Below are positions 10,375-21,579 of a stretch of 64,000 nt of DNA, in pieces; within the stretch, counting starts at the first letter, position 1, and every line of letters starts with the position of its first letter. A program made the translations under genes and the position numbers. Location: assembly GCF_901709675.1 (NCBI RefSeq), contig NC_051103.1, positions 47,501 through 111,500 on the forward strand, in the 5' to 3' direction. This stretch comes from Syngnathus acus. Taxonomy: Eukaryota > Chordata > Actinopteri > Syngnathiformes > Syngnathidae. The notes below the pieces were generated by a model. The model was not told the origin of the DNA. It saw nothing but the letters and a program-made list of their open reading frames with translations, and did no database searches.

Positions 10375-12832
10375 TTAACCTTTGTACCCGCTATACAACA
10401 TATTTTTATACATTTTTTTAAACTGGTGGATATTTGGACTTTGCTTGAGTTCCTCACTTAGATTGTTCCATAGTTTGACCCCGGTTATAGTTATACAGAA
10501 ACTTTTTAAGGTTGTTCTTATGTTTAAGATTTTGAAGTTGTGATTCCCTCTTAACTTATAACCTCCCTCCCGATGCCTAAATAAGTTTTGGATATTATCT
10601 GGTAGTTGTTTTGCTTTTGCCCTATACATGATGATTGCTGTTTGATAAGATACTATGTCAGTGAATTCCAATAGTTTGGATTGTATGAAAAGTGGATTTG
10701 TGTGTTTCAAGTAGTTGACTTTATGAATAGTCCTTATTGCTCTTTTCTGCTGAATGATAAGTGGCTGTAGTGAAGTTTTATAAGTATTCCCCCAAACCTC
10801 AGCACAGTAATGCAAATAGGGCAAGACTAGAGAACAATAAAGTGTACGAAGTGAATGATAATCCAGTAATTCTTTTGCTTTGTATATGACTGCCATGCTT
10901 CTTGAAATTTTAGACTTTATGTTTTTGATGTGTGGCTTCCAACTAAGCCTGTCATCCATTATAACCCCAAGAAATTTGTTTTCCTGCACCCTTTCAATTT
11001 CATTTCCATCTATTTCTATTCGTATCTTTATATTCGCTTTGCCAAATACCATAAACTTGGTCTTACTTACATTTAATGATAATTTGTTCCAGTCGAACCA
11101 CATTTTTATTTTTTTCATTTCCTCATTCAGCATTGATTCCACTTGTTGGATGTCATCACCTGAACAAAAAATATTTGTGTCATCTGCAAAGTTGACGAGT
11201 TTTAGTTCTTTAGAGACTTTGCACATGTCATTTATATACAAAATAAATAATTTAGGGCCTAAAACTGACCCTTGTGGAACACCACAAGCTATTTCCAGAT
11301 ATCCAGAACAGTGATTACCCAACTTTACATACTGTTGCCGTTCTCGCAGATAATCCTTTATCCAGTCTAATACTAATCCCCTTATCCCATATTTTTCTAA
11401 TTTATTGAATAGTATATTATGATTAATTGTGTCAAAAGCTTTTTTGAGGTCAATGAAAACTCCCACTGCATGTTGTTTGTTGTCTATTGCATCTGTGATT
11501 TCCTCGATTGATTCCATTAATGCCTGTGCTGTTGATCTGTTTACTCTAAAACCATATTGGTTCTCTGCAAATAATTTATGTTTTTCCAAAAATCCATCCA
11601 TTCTACTGTTAAAAAGCTTTTCCAATATTTTTGAGAGTTGTGGCAATATTGAGATAGGTCTGTAGTTTGTAAAGTTGTGTTTGCTCCCAGTTTTATAAAG
11701 AGGAATGACCTTAGCAATTTTCATCTTCTTTGGGAATGTACCAGTTAAAAATGACAAGTTACAGATGTACACAAGTGGCTTTGAAATCCCCTCAATGATT
11801 TGCTTAACTAACATCATATCAATCCCATTGCAGTCGGTAGATGTTTTATTTTTACATTGTTGCACAATGTTAATGATTTCATTTTCATCAACTGCCTTCA
11901 AAAACATTGAGTGAGGATTCCTTTCTATTAATTTATCTCTGTTGCCTACATCTGGCGCTGGAATCGGTATGTTTTTTGCTATTTGAGGCCCAACATTTAC
12001 AAAGAACTGATTAAAACTGTTTGCCACTTCTTCCATATTATAATTTTCAGTATCATTTATAACAAAATATTTAGGTAATTTATGTTGTTCGGTACCTTCT
12101 CTAATAATGTGGTTTAGGAGAGTCCATATTCCCTTAATATTATTTTTGTTATCCTCTAATTTATTCTTATAATATTCTTTCTTACTTAATCTTATAATAT
12201 TAGTTAATTTATTCTTATATCTCTTATATTTATCTTCAGCGCCTTCTGTTCTCTGTTTTATGAAGTTCCTATAGAGTAAATTCTTCTTTTTACAGGCATT
12301 TCTTAAGCCTTTCGTCAACCATGGACTGTCCTTATATTTAGTTTTTTTATTATATTCCTTGATTGGACAATGCTTATTATATAATGAAGTGAATATAGTC
12401 ATCAATTTATGGTATGCATTATTTACATCTTTTTCTTCATATATTGCATCCCAGTTCTGTTGCATTAATTCATGTTTTAGAGTAGCAATTGTCTCATCTG
12501 TCCTAATTCTTCTTTGTTGTTTATACACCCCAATTTCAGATTTGAAATTATTGTCATATACTGTAAACACTGGAAGGTGGTCAGTAATATCAGTAATTAA
12601 TAACCCGCTTGTTGTCCTGTTTTCTATTATATTGGTGAATATGTTATCTATCAGAGTAGCACTCTGTGATGTTACTCTCGTGGGTCTAGTGATTGTAGGA
12701 AAGAGACTCAGGCTATGCATTAAATTTAAAAAATCATCAATATTTTGTTGCTTATTTGGGTTTAATAGATCAATGTTATAATCCCCGCAAATAAAAATAT
12801 TTTTATTGCCTTTTTGTTTGCTGCTCTGTTAG
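10375..12832 (-). pseudogene. LINE A ORF2, endonuclease end and reverse transcriptase
   Basis: Over 780 codons stay open. The segment begins in the endonuclease (IFICGDYNIDLL), continues through IDNIFTNI and the DHLPVF motif, a linker (SPWLTKGLRNACKKKN) and the reverse transcriptase: NYRPISILPQLSKILEK, QYGFRVNRSTAQA, motif A GVFIDLKKAFDTIN, GVPQGSVLGPKLFILYIND, and FADDTNIF with both catalytic Asp. The C-terminal region (CAEVWGNTYKTS, GVKLWNNL) is also complete and ends in a stop at 10375. The only visible lesion is the piggyBac insertion at about 12832, which separates this part from the first 220 residues at 15825-16478. The protein would nick DNA and copy LINE RNA into it. Confidence 0.88.
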
Positions 12833-12840
12833 CTTTTTGC

Positions 12841-13227
12841 TGCCATCTGTGGTGTTAGCGGGTCATGTTGGACCGTGTATTAAATCAGCCATAAAATACC
12901 CTAAAAACAATCTTTTATCATCCAATGTTTTTCTTAACTCTTGTTTAGCTGGTTGGGCTCCCTTATCCATGAAAAGATTGGTTTTAATATTTTTTTGTGG
13001 CCCCCTGGGCCTTTGGTTTAACACCATACCCCTAATTTTCAATGTCTAAAAAGTGGTCAAATGAACCTTAAGAGAAGAAGGCAACAAAATAATCAGATGT
13101 TCTGTTACCTGAGTGTAACTGAGAGATATTAAAACACATTTCTTAAATGTTCAACAAAAAAAAATTTTCATTTTAATCTTATCAAATATAGTAACATCTA
13201 TGGTGTTTCGGGTCATTTTGGACCTGT
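12841..13227. repeat. Terminal and subterminal repeats of the piggyBac
   Basis: Two direct copies of a motif, CATCT(G/A)TGGTGTT followed by CGGGTCAT(G/T)TTGGACC, begin at about 12844 and 13195. Subterminal repeats of this kind are normal transposase-binding sites in piggyBac elements. Here the assignment rests on position and repetition only. Confidence 0.6.
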
Positions 13228-13448
13228 ATATATTTACTTCAAGAAAAGTGCAAAAACAAGTCTTTTTTTTCCACACAATAGAACTTTAATACAATATTAA
13301 ACAATATGGAAAACAGAACAGTCATAAATAATAAAAAAATACAATAAAACAAAGATTTGCAAGGTCAAATAAACAACAACCAATCGAGAAAATCACCAAA
13401 AGAAATCAAGTACTTGTTCTACAAATACTATGTATGGGCAAAGAACAT

Positions 13449-13530
13449 GCCTGTGTGTGTGTGTGTGTGTGGGTGTGTGTAGGTGTGTGTAGGTGTGTGT
13501 GCGCACGCGTGCTTGTGTGTGTTTACATGC
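13449..13530. repeat. (TG)n microsatellite in the piggyBac 3' region
   Basis: An imperfect GT/TG run with GGTGTGTGTA and GCGCACGCGTGC interruptions. It lies just past and overlapping the 3' end of the transposase frame. The plus-strand reading frame across it is a repeat artefact. Confidence 0.85.
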
Positions 13531-15349
13531 ATGTGTTGCAAACACTGTTAGCGTGTTCTTTGCAGATGTTTTTCTTGCAGGTGATGCACACTATGTATGT
13601 TTTTCTGTCCATACTGCTAGGGCAGACCTGACACCTCTTTCTTTTTGAGCGAGGTGGTCTCACTGGCTCTGTGGCTGTGGATGTGGATGGAGTGCTTGAG
13701 GCAGGACTGGTTGCTGAAGGGGAAGGTGATGCTGATGTTCTTCTGGTTGCTGTGGATGTGGATGGCGTGCTTGGTGAACCCTGAAGCTGTCTGACCAAGT
13801 CTGCAGCAACTCGGTCTCGGGGCACCCGTTCCCGTTGCTTGATGTGCGGCTGGATAAGGGAATTCCCGAGCTCCTCAATAAAAATTCTCCGCTTGGTGTT
13901 TTTGGTTGCATTCCACCCTTGGTCAATATGGGTCCACAACACAAATGCATTGTATGCAGACACATTGAGGATGTTGTAAAACACAACCATTGGCCATCTC
14001 CTGGTCATTCGCTGGCAAGTGTATGTGGCAGTCAGCTTGTCCAGATTGTCCACTCCTCCTTTGTTTTTGTTGTAGTCCAGGATTATGATGGGCTTTTTGT
14101 CTCTTCCTGATGACACAGCAGCATCTTTGTGAAGAGTGGACATCAGTAACACATTCCGTCTTTTTTTTGGACAATATGAAACAACAGTGGTGGTATCTGT
14201 GAAAACAAATTTGGAGGAAAGTGGAGCCCTGTCCTTCACCAGCAACATTTCAGCGGGCAGCTCAGGTTTATTTTTTCTTACTGTGCCCACCATGGTGAGT
14301 TTCCTCTTGAGAAGTTCTTGTCCAAGGTCATAGCTGGTAAAAAAATTGTCACAAGTGATGTTGTGACCCTGCAGTCCAGTAGTCAAATCGAGAACTACAC
14401 GTTTTCCTTGTTTTTTTTCAGGGATGCCGCTTGCAGATTTGCCTGTGTAAATCTGTAGGTTCCACGCATAGCTTGTTTTAGCATCACAGGCTGCCCAGAT
14501 TTTTATGCCATATTTGCCTGGCTTGGTGGGCATGTATTGCCGGAATGGGCATTTTCCCCGGAAAGGGAGAAAACGTTCATCCACTGTCACCTCTGGCCCT
14601 GGGTTGAACATCAGTGGAAGGAGTTGCACCCATCTCTCCCAAACATCCCTGATGGGAGCAAGCTTGTCAGATTTTGCTCTGGTGTCTCGATTGTCAAATC
14701 AGGGGACTCCTGAGATCATTTGAAAGGTCTGAAGAGACATTGTTGCCCGGAAAATATGTCTGCCCGTTGTTTTATCCCAGAGACTCTCAGTTGCCTCATT
14801 GCTGGATCTGTAAACTCCAGCAAGGAGTAGAACACCAAAGTAGGCATCCAGGAACGTCTCATCAATGTCTTTCCACGTGTTGCCATGGACTTTTTTCCCC
14901 TCAAGGTTTGTCATAGCAATTATGACGTTTTTTAGTGACAATGGCAAAAACAGATCAAAGCACGTCTTGATGTCATTTACTCTTGTCACAGCAAACCTCG
15001 TGACGCCTGGGGTCATTTTGATGATGTTTGCAGCAGCTGTCCTTCCATGCACATCAGGAGGAACTGTGCTCCAACGTATGTTGCCACATTTGGATTGGAA
15101 TGATTCAGCAGGGGCAACTTCAGCACCAGTGACCTCCTCTTCAGACTCATCAGTTGTTTCTTCCAATTGGTACTCCACATCATCTTCGTCCTCAGAGGCC
15201 TGCTCATTTCCCTCGCTAAGATCCTGTGTGTCCTCTCCCTCATTTGCAGCAAAGATGTGGTCCAAAGCTTCATTTACATTCAATCTCTTCATTGTTGCGT
15301 CCTGTGAATTTGCAGCAAAGGTGTGATCCAAAGCTTCGTTTGCAGTCAA
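13523..15349 (-). pseudogene. piggyBac transposase, interrupted by one in-frame stop
   Basis: A single frame of about 609 codons with one internal TGA (14699-14701), sitting where the family usually has a residue before FDNRDTR; a CGA to TGA change would explain it. Upstream is an acidic N-terminus, then the core (CGNIRWSTVPPDVHGR, DIKTCFDLFLPLSL). The three catalytic Asp are all present: VTVDERF (codon 14579-14581), TCDNFF (14348-14350) and GGVDNLDK (14048-14050). A Ser/Thr/Pro-rich linker and a C-terminal Cys-rich zinc domain (CQVCPSS ... CITCKKNICKEH ... CNTCM) finish the protein. The first ATG in frame is at 15292; upstream codons are repeats. The enzyme would cut and paste its own DNA at TTAA sites; this copy needs readthrough. 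Confidence 0.9.
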
Positions 15350-15440
15350 TCTTCTCCTTATTGTTGCGTCCTGTCAATTTGCAGCAAAGGTGTGATCCAA
15401 AACTTTATTTACAATTGCTCTTCTCCTCATTGTTGCATGC
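15247..15440 (-). repeat. About 66-bp tandem repeats at the transposase N-terminus
   Basis: Three imperfect copies start at 15247, 15313 and 15382, each beginning GCAGCAAAG(A/G)TGTG(G/A)TCCAAA. In the coding frame they give repeated NEALDHIFAAN and QDATMKRL words. The outermost copy lacks an in-frame ATG, so the repeat spans the boundary between 5' UTR and coding sequence. Confidence 0.75.
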
Positions 15441-15824
15441 TGGGAAATCGCGATGTGTACTCTGCAAGTCACCACCCCCGCACTCAAAAGCACCGCCCCC
15501 ACACTCAAATGGCTCGCAAAAAGCCCCTAAATGAAGCTAAAGTGGTTGGACGAAGAGGCTGTTGGTTGATTGTGTGTTTATGATTTCATTGTTGGCATTT
15601 TTTATTGTTTTATAATCGAAAATTTTAACCGCTACGAAATGACCCGAACAAGGCAAAAGTAGCTTCTTTCACCAGAGCACTTTATAATTTAGTAAAAAAA
15701 AAAATAATTATAATTTTGTTTAAATGGAAGTCCCTGACAAAGTCAAAAAGCTTCAACGCAGTTAACAAATGTATGAAGTACTTTATGCATGCTAAAACTA
15801 AAAAAAAAACAATAATGACCCTAA

Positions 15825-16478
15825 CACGTTCATAATCACACTTTCTATCCATTCTGTGAATGTATCAATGCTAGAACCAGGAGCTCTATAGACACAACTT
15901 ATAATAATGTCTTTTTTCTTTTCAACACAAATCTGTATCGTGAGACATTCAAGAAGATTGTCCACCACCTGTGTCATAGCCTCTACAATCTTGAATTTCA
16001 TATTCAAATCAACATAGATTGCAACACCACCCCCCGCTTTGCTCTGTCTGTTGTTGCATATGAATTCATAGCCTTCCATCTCAAAGTGCATTCCCTTCTC
16101 AGTCGTAATCCAGGTCTCAGAAATAGTTATTATATTAAATGATTGTTTGAATGTGTTTAAGTAATCCCGAATGCTACTAAAATTTTTATATAGACTCCGG
16201 CTATTGAAATGGATAATAGATAGCTTATCTTTTGTTAAGATGTCCGTATTGTACTGATCATTGCTGTAATAATAACATGTGTTGTTTGTGGTGGAGAAGA
16301 AATTATTGTCTGGGTCGATGTCCTGATCTATGTCCAGAGTGCTGCTTTCACTGTAATCAAACGTCAGTTGGAGTTGTTCATGTTCTTGTATCCACTGTGT
16401 TACCTGTCCATTGTTGCTTGATGTAGGTTGAGTAGTGTCCCTGAACATTATGTTTGTGTTTTGTGTTGTTACCTCCAT
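15825..16478 (-). pseudogene. LINE A ORF2, N-terminal endonuclease part
   Basis: The first 220 or so residues of LINE A ORF2, starting at the ATG 16476-16478, which lies 31 bp past the end of ORF1. An acidic leader is followed by the APE endonuclease: LSIIHFNSRSL (metal-binding Asn), ITISETWI (catalytic Glu), GGGVAIYVD and ISCVYRAPGSSIDTF. The frame reaches the piggyBac junction at about 15824 and reads into it. LINE B has the same order of motifs at similar spacing. The remainder of the protein lies at 10375-12832. Confidence 0.87.
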
Positions 16479-16509
16479 TCAGTTCCAAGTCCACTCCAGT
16501 TGAGGATAC

Positions 16510-17210
16510 TTATTCGAGCTTTTCCAGTTCCTCAATACTCCTCACCATCAGTATCTTGGCCTCTTCTGGTGATCCATTAAGCTTGATGTATATCTTGCAA
16601 TTTCTGGTCCATGTACTCTGTATTTTTTTCATTCTTCTCAAGTGACGTGCTTTCTTTGCAATATCCGCATTGGTCTTTGTCAAATGTTCATTTATGTAGA
16701 TGTCTGTACCTTTGAGCAACTTACCCTGTTTTAGAAGTGCAACTTTGTGCTTCCTGTTGACAAATTTCAGAATGACTGCAGGCTTGTCGTTGCTGTTTCT
16801 TCTGGGCAGTGGATGACATGCTTCGACCTGGTTGGAGTCCATAGTTATTCCTTTAGTTTGCAGAAACTCAGCTACCTGTTGCTCGGCTGAGCTTGCATGT
16901 TGCTCACATCCATCGTTACTTGCCGTCACTGCCCTTGCATAAGATATAGGTTTGATCGCTATTCCCGTGATGACAATGTCATTTATTCTTGTGTATTGCT
17001 CGATGTCCGCTACCCGACTTTCAAGGTAGGCAAGCCGCTTGTCCTTCTCAGCATTGAGCATACCTTTACCTCTTCCACCAGTGCCAAGATGTTTTTCTGC
17101 TGCATCCTTACAGCAGAAACTTCTTCCGAAAGGAAGTCAAGTGACCTTTTTATGTCCTCGACCTCCTCCGTGGACATGGTTAGGTTTTTTTTCGGCCCCA
17201 TATTGCTCAC
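16510..17210 (-). pseudogene. LINE A ORF1 protein, frameshifted
   Basis: Two overlapping frames encode an ORF1 protein of about 230 residues. The N-terminal part (17210 down to about 17060) begins MGPKKNLTMS and is coiled-coil-like (VEDIKRSLDFLSEEV). A one-base shift near 17060 moves to the frame AEKDKRLAYLESRV, which runs to the stop at 16510. The C-terminal half holds a conserved block (EACHPLPRRN, VNRKHKVALLKQG, YINEHLTKTNADIAKKA, STWTRNCKIYIK), shared with LINE B. This block resembles the FP-type nucleic-acid-binding domain of many LINE ORF1 proteins (inference). ORF1 proteins package LINE RNA. Confidence 0.8.
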
Positions 17211-17318
17211 GTTGGTCGTAGCTCTCTTTGACAGCTCAATCAGCTGTTCTCCGGTAAATCAGCTGTTAGCAGTCTGCTAACAAACTTGCGGGTTCACGAT
17301 CTGCTTAGATCGGTTACG

Positions 17319-18030
17319 TTTTCTCGACGAGCTGAGCACGTTTTCTGGATGGTGGCTCTCCCGTCACTCTGGTTAGGTTGGCATAGTAAAAAGCGCTCTT
17401 GGGGCTTGAGAGTGCCGAGTTTATCACTGCGCATGAAGAAATTACCACCTGCAACGTTTGGTTTATGTTTTATAAGCATTTTTAGTTTTATTGCTTAAAT
17501 CGCATTTTCTCGACGAGCTGAGCACGTTTTCTGGATGGTGCCTCTCCCGTCACTCTGGTTAGGTTGGCAAAGTAAAAAGTGCTCTTGGGTGCTTCAGAGT
17601 GCCGAGTTTATCACTGCGCATGAAGAAATGACCACCTGCAACGTTTGGTTTATGTTTTATAAGCATTTTTAATTGTATTGCTTAGAGCGCATTTTCTCGA
17701 CGAGCTGAGCACGTTTTCTAGTAAAAAGCGCTCTTGGGTGCTTCAGAGTGCCGAGTTTATCACTGCGCATGCAGAAATGACCACCTGCAACGTTTGGTTT
17801 ATGTTTTAGAAGCATTTTTTGTTTTATTGCTTAAATCGCATTTTCTCGACGAGCTGAGCACGTTTTCTGGATGGTGCCTCTCCCGTCACTCTGGTTAGGT
17901 TGGCATAGTAAAAAGTGCTCTTGGGGGCTTCAGAGTGCCCAGTTTATCACTGCGCATGCAGAAATGACCACCTGCAACGTTTGGTTTATGTTTTATAAGC
18001 ATTTTTAGTTTTATTGCTTAAATCGCATTT
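17319..18030. repeat. Satellite array block 2
   Basis: About four monomers between the two LINEs, in the same orientation and with the same long/short classes as the other blocks. The first monomer is partial (TTTTCTCGACGAG onward) and the last stops at AAATCGCATTTT. The two partial ends together restore the monomer interrupted by each LINE. Confidence 0.95.
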
Positions 18031-18320
18031 TTTTTTTTTTTTTAACGTTTATTTCGAACATTAAAGAAATACAAAAAAATAAAATAAAATACAGAAAAAT
18101 GATAACTCCATAGTACAATAGAATATAAAAGAAAAAAAGATATTGCATTATAATTTTCCTTTATCGTAAAATCATATTTGTTCAAAAAGGGAGTAGAAGG
18201 AAGCCTAAGCTTATCGGACTCTACCCCATGTAACTACATGTTTCTATTTAATTCTGTCAAGAAATTGTCCATTGTCAATATATTAAAGAAAAAAAAACCA
18301 TATATACATTTTATACATAT

Positions 18321-18325
18321 TTATA

Positions 18326-18371
<46 letters not shown>

Positions 18372-18378
18372 ATATATT
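18321..18378. repeat. (TA)n microsatellite in LINE B 3' UTR
   Basis: Two runs of TA dinucleotides separated by ATACATAT. They lie between the ORF2 stop and the poly-A tail of LINE B. Confidence 0.85.
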
Positions 18379-18412
18379 TTCTCATTAAAATACAAAAGCA
18401 ACTTAAACAACT

Positions 18413-21400
18413 TCACAGCATGTTACGGTATCCCGTCAATATTTTGTCCTTATACATTTTTTTAAACTTAGGTAAGGTACTACAGTTCTTTAATTCGTCA
18501 CTGCTGGTGTTCCATAGTTCCACACCTCTAACTGTTATACAATGTAACTTTAAGTTTGTTCTCACCAAATCTCTTTTAAACATACGTGTTCCTCTTAAAT
18601 AATGGGTACTTTCCCTCCACTCAAACAACCTCTGGATACTGTTTGGTAATTGATTATTTTTTATTTTGTACATGAGTTGGATGGTTTTAAAGTCGACTAG
18701 GTCGTTGTATTTCAGTGAGTTCAATTTAATAAAGAGAGGGTTAGATGGTTCTCTATAATCAGCATTATTTACAAGTCGTATTGCTTTCTTTTGAAGAATG
18801 AAGATTGGATCTGTGTTTGTTTTGTACGTATTGCCCCACACCTCCACACAGTACATAATGTATGGGAGTATGAAGGAGCAGTACAAGGAATATAATGATG
18901 ACTGATTTATAAGGTCTTTTACTTTATATAATACTGCTAGTGATTTTGAAATTTTTGATTTGATATACATTATATGTGGTTTCCAACTTAATTTATTATC
19001 TATAAGCACTCCAAGAAATTTTACTTCATTTACTCTTTCTATTTCTATATTATTTATTGTAAGAATTTTGTCTGTGTTGGTCGGACGGTTTCCAAATATA
19101 ATATACTTTGTTTTACTTAAATTTAGTGTTAGTTTATTTGTATCAAACCAACTCTGTAATTTTCCCATTTCAATTCCCACAGTATCCAGTAGTTGATCCA
19201 GGTCCTCCCCACTGCAAAGCAGGTTTGTGTCATCTGCAAAAACTACGGCCTTGAGTAACCTGGAGACCTTGCATATATCATTGACATACAAAATAAATAA
19301 CAAGGGGCCTAATATTGAGCCCTGAGGAACCCCACACTTTACCTGCTGTAGTTTTGATTTACAGTCCATAAGTTGCACATATTGAGTCCTGTTTGATAAA
19401 TAACTGTTTAACCAAGTGAGTGACATATCTTGTATCCCATATCTTTCAAGTTTTGTTAACAGTATTTCATAATTTACAGTATCAAAAGCCTTTTTAAGAT
19501 CCAAGAAAACACCTACAACATATCGTCTATTTTCAATAGCTGTAGTTATTTCAGCTACGAAATCTAACAAAGCTAGTGTGGTGGTCCTATTTTTCCGAAA
19601 TCCATACTGTTGGTCACACAGAATATTTTGTTTTGTAATAAAATCATCAAGCCTTTTATAGAATATTTTTTCTAATATTTTGGAGAATTGTGGGAGTAGA
19701 GATATTGGTCTGTAATTTGAGAATATATGTTTGTCTCCAGCTTTATATATCGGAATAATTTTAGCAGTTCTCATTTCACTCGGAAAAACACCATTTGTCA
19801 GAGATTGGTTGCAGATATGTGTAAGGGGTTTCACCACAAATTCAATAATATTTTTAACAAGTGACATATCTATCCCGTTACAGTCGGTTGACTTTTTACC
19901 TTTAAGTTCTCTAACAATTTCTATTATTTCCTTCTCATTCGTTCCCCTTAGAACCATACTTTCGGCTATGGGTACATCCTTAAGTAGGTCACTTGTACTC
20001 CCTTTTTTTGCTACTTCCTCTGCCAAAGTAGGCCCAATACCAACATAGTAATCATTAAACTCCTCAGCAATCATAGTAAGATCATTTATAGTTATGTTAT
20101 TACTGTTTACAAAGTAAGAAGGATATCCTGGCTTTCCAGTTCTGTTTTTAATAATCTCATTTAACACTTTCCATGTTATTATTGTATTACTCTTGTTTTC
20201 CTCCAGTATCTTGCTATAGTAGTCCCTTTTACTGTTTCTCATTATTTTAATCAATTTGTTTTTGTAGATCTTATATTTTAATTCAGCTTCCTTTGTTCTT
20301 ATCTTTAAGAAATCTTTGTATAATAGGTTTTTCTTCTTGCAAGCACTTAAGATTCCCTTTGTCAGCCATGGTTTTTCCACCGAATTTAGTTTAACTGCTT
20401 TCTTTACAAGAGGACAGTGTTTGTCATAAAGTTCGGATATAATGGCCATGAATGTGTTGTAGGCTTCATTTACATCACCCACATATACCTTTTTCCAGTC
20501 TTGTGTTAAAAGATCATTTTTGAATGAGTTAAATGAATTACCAGAGTTCATTCTACACATTTTAAAAGTTATAGCATCCTTTTTTTTCTTTGTACAGTCC
20601 TGGATCACTGCAAACACTGGCAGGTGGTCGCTTGAATCATTTATTATCAGTCCAGTTTTGACTTTCTTTTCAATTACATTTGTAAATATATTATCAATTA
20701 TTGTGGCACTGTGAGATGTAATTCTAGTCGGACGGGTTATTGCAGGGTAGAGACTCATACTGTACATTAAGTTAATAAATTCTGTTACTGGAGTCAGCTG
20801 AAGTGGGTTCAATAGATCTATATTATAATCGCCACAGACGTACACCATTTTCGTATTGATTTTTCTTTCATACATTCCTGATAATAATTCACTAAATGTC
20901 TCAATACATGAACCTGGACATCTGTATACACAGCTCACCAGAATGTTTTTAGATGATTCCATTTCTATTTCAACTGTAATACATTCCATGATATTATCTA
21001 TTGCTTGAGACATACTTCTTACTATCTTACACTTATAGTTTTTATCTATGAATAGAGCAACTCCTCCACATCTTTTTACCTTCCTATTTAATGTATAACT
21101 CTCATACCCCTCTATGTCAATCTTTTCAGACTGATCTCCCTTTAACCAGGTTTCAGATATTGCAATTACAGTAAACGGATTATTCATATCTTTTAAACAT
21201 TGTTTGATCTTAGAGATGTTTGCTTTCAAGCTCCTACTATTAAAATGTATAATTGATAATGCTCTATTTGTTGTCACATTCTTGTTAAATTGCTCTACAG
21301 TATAGTATTTGCTGTTCCTTTGAGTGTAGTTGATGAAGAAGTTATTCTCAGGATCAATATTGTTCTCTATGTCAAATCCCTTATGGTCAGTGAAGTCAAA

Positions 21401-21493
21401 TGTTTTCAAATCAAGTTCTTCATTTTCAGTTATCAGTGCTTGTTTGTTAAACACACCAGTTGGAAATGAAAGGCATTTGTCAGTACTATTCAT
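18413..21493 (-). CDS. LINE B ORF2: endonuclease and reverse transcriptase
   Basis: An uninterrupted 1026-residue protein that would nick target DNA and prime reverse transcription of LINE RNA. The APE-type endonuclease occupies about residues 78-300: HFNSRSL (Asn85), ISETWL (Glu114), GDYNIDLL (Asp222, Asn224, Asp226) and SSDHLPVF (Asp289-His290). The reverse transcriptase follows: NYRPISLLPQFSKILEK, QYGFRKNRTTT, motif A GVFLDLKKAFDTVN (about 664-675), GVPQGSILGPLLFILYVND and FADDTNLL (Asp754, Asp755). The C-terminal region (CVEVWGNTYKT, GVELWNTSS) is intact, and no RNase H is seen. Length is normal for CR1/L2-like ORF2 proteins. The start ATG is 86 bp past the ORF1 stop and gives an acidic leader like that of LINE A. 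Confidence 0.92.
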   Translation of the reverse strand: MNSTDKCLSFPTGVFNKQALITENEELDLKTFDFTDHKGFDIENNIDPENNFFINYTQRNSKYYTVEQFNKNVTTNRALSIIHFNSRSLKANISKIKQCLKDMNNPFTVIAISETWLKGDQSEKIDIEGYESYTLNRKVKRCGGVALFIDKNYKCKIVRSMSQAIDNIMECITVEIEMESSKNILVSCVYRCPGSCIETFSELLSGMYERKINTKMVYVCGDYNIDLLNPLQLTPVTEFINLMYSMSLYPAITRPTRITSHSATIIDNIFTNVIEKKVKTGLIINDSSDHLPVFAVIQDCTKKKKDAITFKMCRMNSGNSFNSFKNDLLTQDWKKVYVGDVNEAYNTFMAIISELYDKHCPLVKKAVKLNSVEKPWLTKGILSACKKKNLLYKDFLKIRTKEAELKYKIYKNKLIKIMRNSKRDYYSKILEENKSNTIITWKVLNEIIKNRTGKPGYPSYFVNSNNITINDLTMIAEEFNDYYVGIGPTLAEEVAKKGSTSDLLKDVPIAESMVLRGTNEKEIIEIVRELKGKKSTDCNGIDMSLVKNIIEFVVKPLTHICNQSLTNGVFPSEMRTAKIIPIYKAGDKHIFSNYRPISLLPQFSKILEKIFYKRLDDFITKQNILCDQQYGFRKNRTTTLALLDFVAEITTAIENRRYVVGVFLDLKKAFDTVNYEILLTKLERYGIQDMSLTWLNSYLSNRTQYVQLMDCKSKLQQVKCGVPQGSILGPLLFILYVNDICKVSRLLKAVVFADDTNLLCSGEDLDQLLDTVGIEMGKLQSWFDTNKLTLNLSKTKYIIFGNRPTNTDKILTINNIEIERVNEVKFLGVLIDNKLSWKPHIMYIKSKISKSLAVLYKVKDLINQSSLYSLYCSFILPYIMYCVEVWGNTYKTNTDPIFILQKKAIRLVNNADYREPSNPLFIKLNSLKYNDLVDFKTIQLMYKIKNNQLPNSIQRLFEWRESTHYLRGTRMFKRDLVRTNLKLHCITVRGVELWNTSSDELKNCSTLPKFKKMYKDKILTGYRNML

Positions 21494-21579
21494 GGTGGGT
21501 TGATAATTTCACCAGGTTTTTACATTCCATGATCTAAAGGTACCACAACTTGAGGTTCAACAGAAAGATGTACAGGTTA

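Larger units (their letters stand above)
12833..15820 (-). mobile_element. piggyBac-family DNA transposon inserted in LINE A
   Basis: An element of about 3 kb carrying a piggyBac transposase on the minus strand. The ends share GGGTCAT words: left GTTAGCGGGTCATGTTGGACC (12854 onward), right rc TTAGGGTCATTATTG (ending at 15824). A subterminal copy of the left repeat lies at 13193-13227 (CGGGTCATTTTGGACC), and an inverted one at about 15640 (GAAATGACCCGAAC). The LINE halves rejoin around TTAG (12829-12832) and CTAA (15821-15824), each one base from the TTAA that piggyBac elements duplicate. The exact left end is uncertain within about 25 bp. Confidence 0.85.
9947..17318 (-). mobile_element. LINE A, near full length, split by a piggyBac
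   Basis: A minus-strand non-LTR retrotransposon inserted in a satellite monomer within GCATTTT|CTCGACG. Its 3' end carries a TGATTGAT microsatellite tail (9949-10003), then a 3' UTR to 10374, ORF2 (10375-12832 and 15825-16478), ORF1 (16510-17210) and about 110 bp of 5' UTR. A piggyBac at about 12833-15820 divides ORF2 inside the endonuclease. Satellite resumes at 17319 with TTTTCTCGACGAG, so the target duplication is about TTTT. The organisation matches LINE B, but the proteins are clearly diverged. Confidence 0.88.

Noticed and set aside
13434-13631. 65-codon Cys/Val-rich frame
   Set aside because: It is translation of a (TG)n microsatellite in the piggyBac 3' region.
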